NCBI RefSeq assembly: GCF_003986935.1
Contig: NZ_RJZE01000010.1
Location: forward strand, 1-64,000
Origin: Paraburkholderia kururiensis JCM 10599 = LMG 19447
Lineage (GTDB): Bacteria > Pseudomonadota > Gammaproteobacteria > Burkholderiales > Burkholderiaceae
Direction: 5' to 3'
DNA length: 64,000 nucleotides
Shown one piece after another: positions 61,969 to 64,000 of the stretch. The translations under genes and the position numbers were made by a program. Each line of letters begins with the position of its first letter. Positions within the stretch are counted from its first letter, which is position 1. The notes below the pieces were generated by a model, which was not told the DNA's origin, did no database searches, and was given only the letters and a program-made list of their open reading frames with translations.

Positions 61969-63270
61969 CTATCGGTCCGGCGCTTGCGCGTGGGCCGGCT
62001 GGCTGCCTCTCGCCTCGCCGTCGACGGGGGCAGGCACGTCGCCGGCACCCCGTTCGTCGCCGTCAGACGGACGCGCCGCGCGGCCTGCGGCACGCGCGCT
62101 GCGGCCCGCCACCGGGTCCGCCTCGGTATGCGCCGCCGTGCTCGATGCGTGGTGTCGCGAGCCTGATGCGTGGCGGCCGTGCGCGCCATGCGTGCTGCTC
62201 TCCAGTTCCGCCGACACTTCGGCCCGTGCACGCGGCAAGTATTGCGGGTAATGCTGGTTCACGAAGTCGAGCAGCCCTTCGCGCACGCGGCAGCGCAGGT
62301 CCCAGTTCAGCCCCGAATCCTGCGAACTGACGAGAATACGCAACTGCATCGCGCGTTCGCTGGTGTCGGTCACCTGCAACACCTGCACACGCCGGTCCCA
62401 CTCGGGCGCTTCGGCGACGATGCGCGCCAGTTCCTCGCGCAGCGGTGCGAGCGGCATGCGGTAGTCCAGCCAGAGATACACGGTGCCGATAATCTCCGCG
62501 CTGCTGCGCGTCCAGTTCGTGAACGGGTTTTCGATAAACCACTGAAGCGGCACGATGAGCCGGCGCTGGTCCCAGAGCCGTACCGAAACGTAGGTGCCCG
62601 TGATCTCTTCGATGCGGCCCCACTCGCCCTGAATGACCACCACGTCGTCGAGGCGAAGCGGTTGGGACAGTGCGATCTGCAAGCCCGCAATCAGGTTGCC
62701 GAGCACCGGCCGCGCGGCGATACCGGCCACCAGACCCGCCACGCCGGCCGAGGCGAGCAGGCTCGCACCGATCTGCCGCACGTTCGGAAAGGTCATGAGC
62801 GCCGCGCCTACGCCGACGATCACGATCACCACCATCACCGAGCGCGCCAGCACCCGCGCCTGGGTATGGATGCGCCGCGCCTGCAGGTTGTCCGCGGTAT
62901 CGAGCGGATGCGCCTCGATGATCGCTTCGCCGATCGCGGCGGCCGAGCGCACGGAAAGCCAGGTCATCCCGCCGATCAGCGCGAACGCCGCGAGATCGCG
63001 CAGGCTGCCAATGAAATGGAGCGTGTCCGGCGCCTCCCACCAGACGATTTCGAGCATGAGAATCGCGACGACGAAGAGCGCCGGCTTGTCGATGTAGCGC
63101 AGAAAGACGCTGAGAATCGGATAAGGCCGCGCGATGCGGATAAGCACGCGGCCGCCCGCCCAGTGGACGCCGAAAGCGAACGCAAGCCCGATCGCGGTGA
63201 AGAGCAACGTTCCCGGCCACGCTTCCAGCGGTGCCGAGGCGATGCGTTCGAGATCGTCGATCGTGATCAT
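61969..63270 (-). CDS. MscS-family mechanosensitive channel with a disordered C-terminal tail
   Basis: A 433-residue membrane protein with four to five helices. The pore helix and beta domain carry the family marks LASAGVAGLVAGIAARPVLGNLIAGLQIALSQPLRLDDVVVIQGEWGRIEEI (in pieces across 165-220) and LIVPLQWFIENPFTNWTR. The last 75 residues are Ala/Arg/His/Asp-rich low complexity (HGAHGRHASGSRHH) and not part of the usual fold. It releases solutes on hypo-osmotic shock. Next to otsA it suggests an osmotic-response neighbourhood. Confidence 0.93.
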   Translation of the reverse strand: MITIDDLERIASAPLEAWPGTLLFTAIGLAFAFGVHWAGGRVLIRIARPYPILSVFLRYIDKPALFVVAILMLEIVWWEAPDTLHFIGSLRDLAAFALIGGMTWLSVRSAAAIGEAIIEAHPLDTADNLQARRIHTQARVLARSVMVVIVIVGVGAALMTFPNVRQIGASLLASAGVAGLVAGIAARPVLGNLIAGLQIALSQPLRLDDVVVIQGEWGRIEEITGTYVSVRLWDQRRLIVPLQWFIENPFTNWTRSSAEIIGTVYLWLDYRMPLAPLREELARIVAEAPEWDRRVQVLQVTDTSERAMQLRILVSSQDSGLNWDLRCRVREGLLDFVNQHYPQYLPRARAEVSAELESSTHGAHGRHASGSRHHASSTAAHTEADPVAGRSARAAGRAARPSDGDERGAGDVPAPVDGEARGSQPAHAQAPDR

Positions 63271-63321
63271 GAGCGGCCTTCTCCTCCTTCTCCCGGTAGC
63301 GGGAAGACGGGCGACTTATCA

Positions 63322-63369
63322 GGCAACCTGTGGGGCAACCTGTGGGGCAGCCTGCGGGGCAGCCTCCCG
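63322..63369. repeat. Four 12-bp tandem repeats between two genes
   Basis: Units ggcaacctgtgg, ggcaacctgtgg, ggcagcctgcgg, ggcagcctcccg, followed by the related ggcgacctttca. They lie in the 264-bp gap between the end of the Rap1a/Tai-like gene and the start of the MscS-type gene, both minus strand. Confidence 0.88.
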
Positions 63370-63534
63370 GGCGACCTTTCACGCAAGCAGCCTTACGTCA
63401 CCCAGCGACGCCGCTCCCGCAATCTGCCGCGGCGCGCCCGCATGGCCGCCCTCAGCAACGCTGCCCGCCCGCGCAGTCCACCGCTGGCACAGCCCCAGGC
63501 CGGCAAGGGCGCCCCGTTACCCGGCGGCTCGCGG

Positions 63535-63903
63535 CTAGTTGCCGGTCTTGCAGGGAAAGGCCTTGCCGAGCCCCAGAGAAACCGCCGTGCTCGCGTTGTA
63601 GCCGGCCACGTTCGGATTGTCGGCAATGTACTTGCGTACCGCGTCCGTCAGTTGCGCGGAGCGCGCGTCCGGCGGCAGGCAGAAGTATTGACCCACGCGC
63701 GGGCCGGTGGTGCCGCCAATGGCGTCGATGGTATTGAACACGCCGTCTGCCGCGCCTTCGATGTAGGCAGCGCATGCGGCGCGCGACGCCACGTCCGTTT
63801 TCATGCAAAGGCGGTTGAGGTCGCTCGCCGTGAACGCGAAGGCGGCAACCGGCAAGACAAGCGCGCCGGCGCAAGCGCCGGCCCGGATCAGAACCCGCAG
63901 CAT
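63535..63903 (-). CDS. Rap1a/Tai-family periplasmic protein
   Basis: A 122-residue exported protein; signal peptide MLRVLIRAGACAGALVLPVAAFA. The mature part shows the Rap1a/Tai pattern: LCMKTDVASRAACAAYIEGAADGVFN, FCLPPDARSAQLTDAVRKYIADNP and a terminal ALG-like LGKAFPC, with four cysteines that form two disulfides in this family. Founding members Rap1a/Rap1b and Tai neutralise type VI secretion amidase effectors in the periplasm. No effector or type VI gene is in the window, and orphan Rap1a-like proteins are common in Burkholderia, so an immunity role is not established. Confidence 0.85.
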   Translation of the reverse strand: MLRVLIRAGACAGALVLPVAAFAFTASDLNRLCMKTDVASRAACAAYIEGAADGVFNTIDAIGGTTGPRVGQYFCLPPDARSAQLTDAVRKYIADNPNVAGYNASTAVSLGLGKAFPCKTGN

Positions 63904-64000
63904 GATTCTCCCTTGATGCATACGTGTGGTCCGGCGCGGTCGCGCGCAGGATGCGCCCGGCCCCGCTGCCGGCCGAAAAAGAGGATGCAACGATCGCGCA

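Noticed and set aside
47875..63369. Tandem repeats as CRISPR arrays
   Set aside because: Units are only 8-15 bp, without spacers of constant length, and no cas gene is present.

Overview
The window reads as chromosomal DNA of a beta-proteobacterium of the family Burkholderiaceae, most like Burkholderia sensu lato (Paraburkholderia, Caballeronia or Trinickia). The evidence is high G+C coding bias with long antisense open frames, a complete cepacian-type (bce) exopolysaccharide locus, a Flp/Tad pilus locus, and typical Burkholderia accessory genes such as PsiF-like and SYLF proteins. The genus assignment is inference. No rRNA, tRNA, CRISPR array or prophage was seen. The only mobile-element trace is a degraded ISNCY-type transposase tail at the left edge.

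Layout. 0-8.6 kb: transposase remnant, a stand-alone HD-GYP phosphodiesterase, a Cache-type chemoreceptor, small envelope proteins, and a three-gene unit of nitronate monooxygenase, MmsA-type semialdehyde dehydrogenase and a LysR regulator. The unit would suit metabolism of propionate 3-nitronate through malonic semialdehyde to acetyl-CoA. 8.9-21.9 kb: a Flp/Tad pilus locus in two convergent operons. The plus-strand operon holds three TadE/TadG-type pseudopilin genes. The minus-strand operon runs flp, tadV, cpaB, cpaC, cpaD, tadZ, tadA, tadB, tadC, tadD, and then a membrane methyltransferase of the isoprenylcysteine carboxyl methyltransferase type that is not a standard Tad component.

22.4-53.0 kb: exopolysaccharide locus. 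One half matches the bce-II set: galU (bceT), two acyltransferases, a double-domain glycosyltransferase (bceR), a flippase (bceQ), an SGNH esterase and GDP-mannose 4,6-dehydratase (bceN). The other half matches bce-I: bceA to bceK, with GDP-mannose supply, UDP-glucuronate supply, the priming glucose-phosphate transferase, Wza/Wzb/Wzc homologues, five glycosyltransferases and a polymerase. Together they supply sugar nucleotides, start and extend a lipid-linked repeat unit, flip it, polymerise it and export it, while acyltransferases and an esterase adjust acylation. The flippase and glycosyltransferase genes are bracketed by two paralogous secreted beta-propeller proteins of unknown function. 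GDP-4-keto-6-deoxymannose reductase (bceM) is not in the window.

53-64 kb: a chimera of a transposase DNA-binding domain (DUF4096) and a novel tail, then YciI-like, PsiF-like and SYLF proteins, a glycosyltransferase, an AAA ATPase, trehalose-6-phosphate synthase (otsA), an MscS-type channel and a Rap1a/Tai-like periplasmic protein. Short direct repeats of 8-15 bp lie at or just beyond several gene 3 prime ends in the second half of the window.
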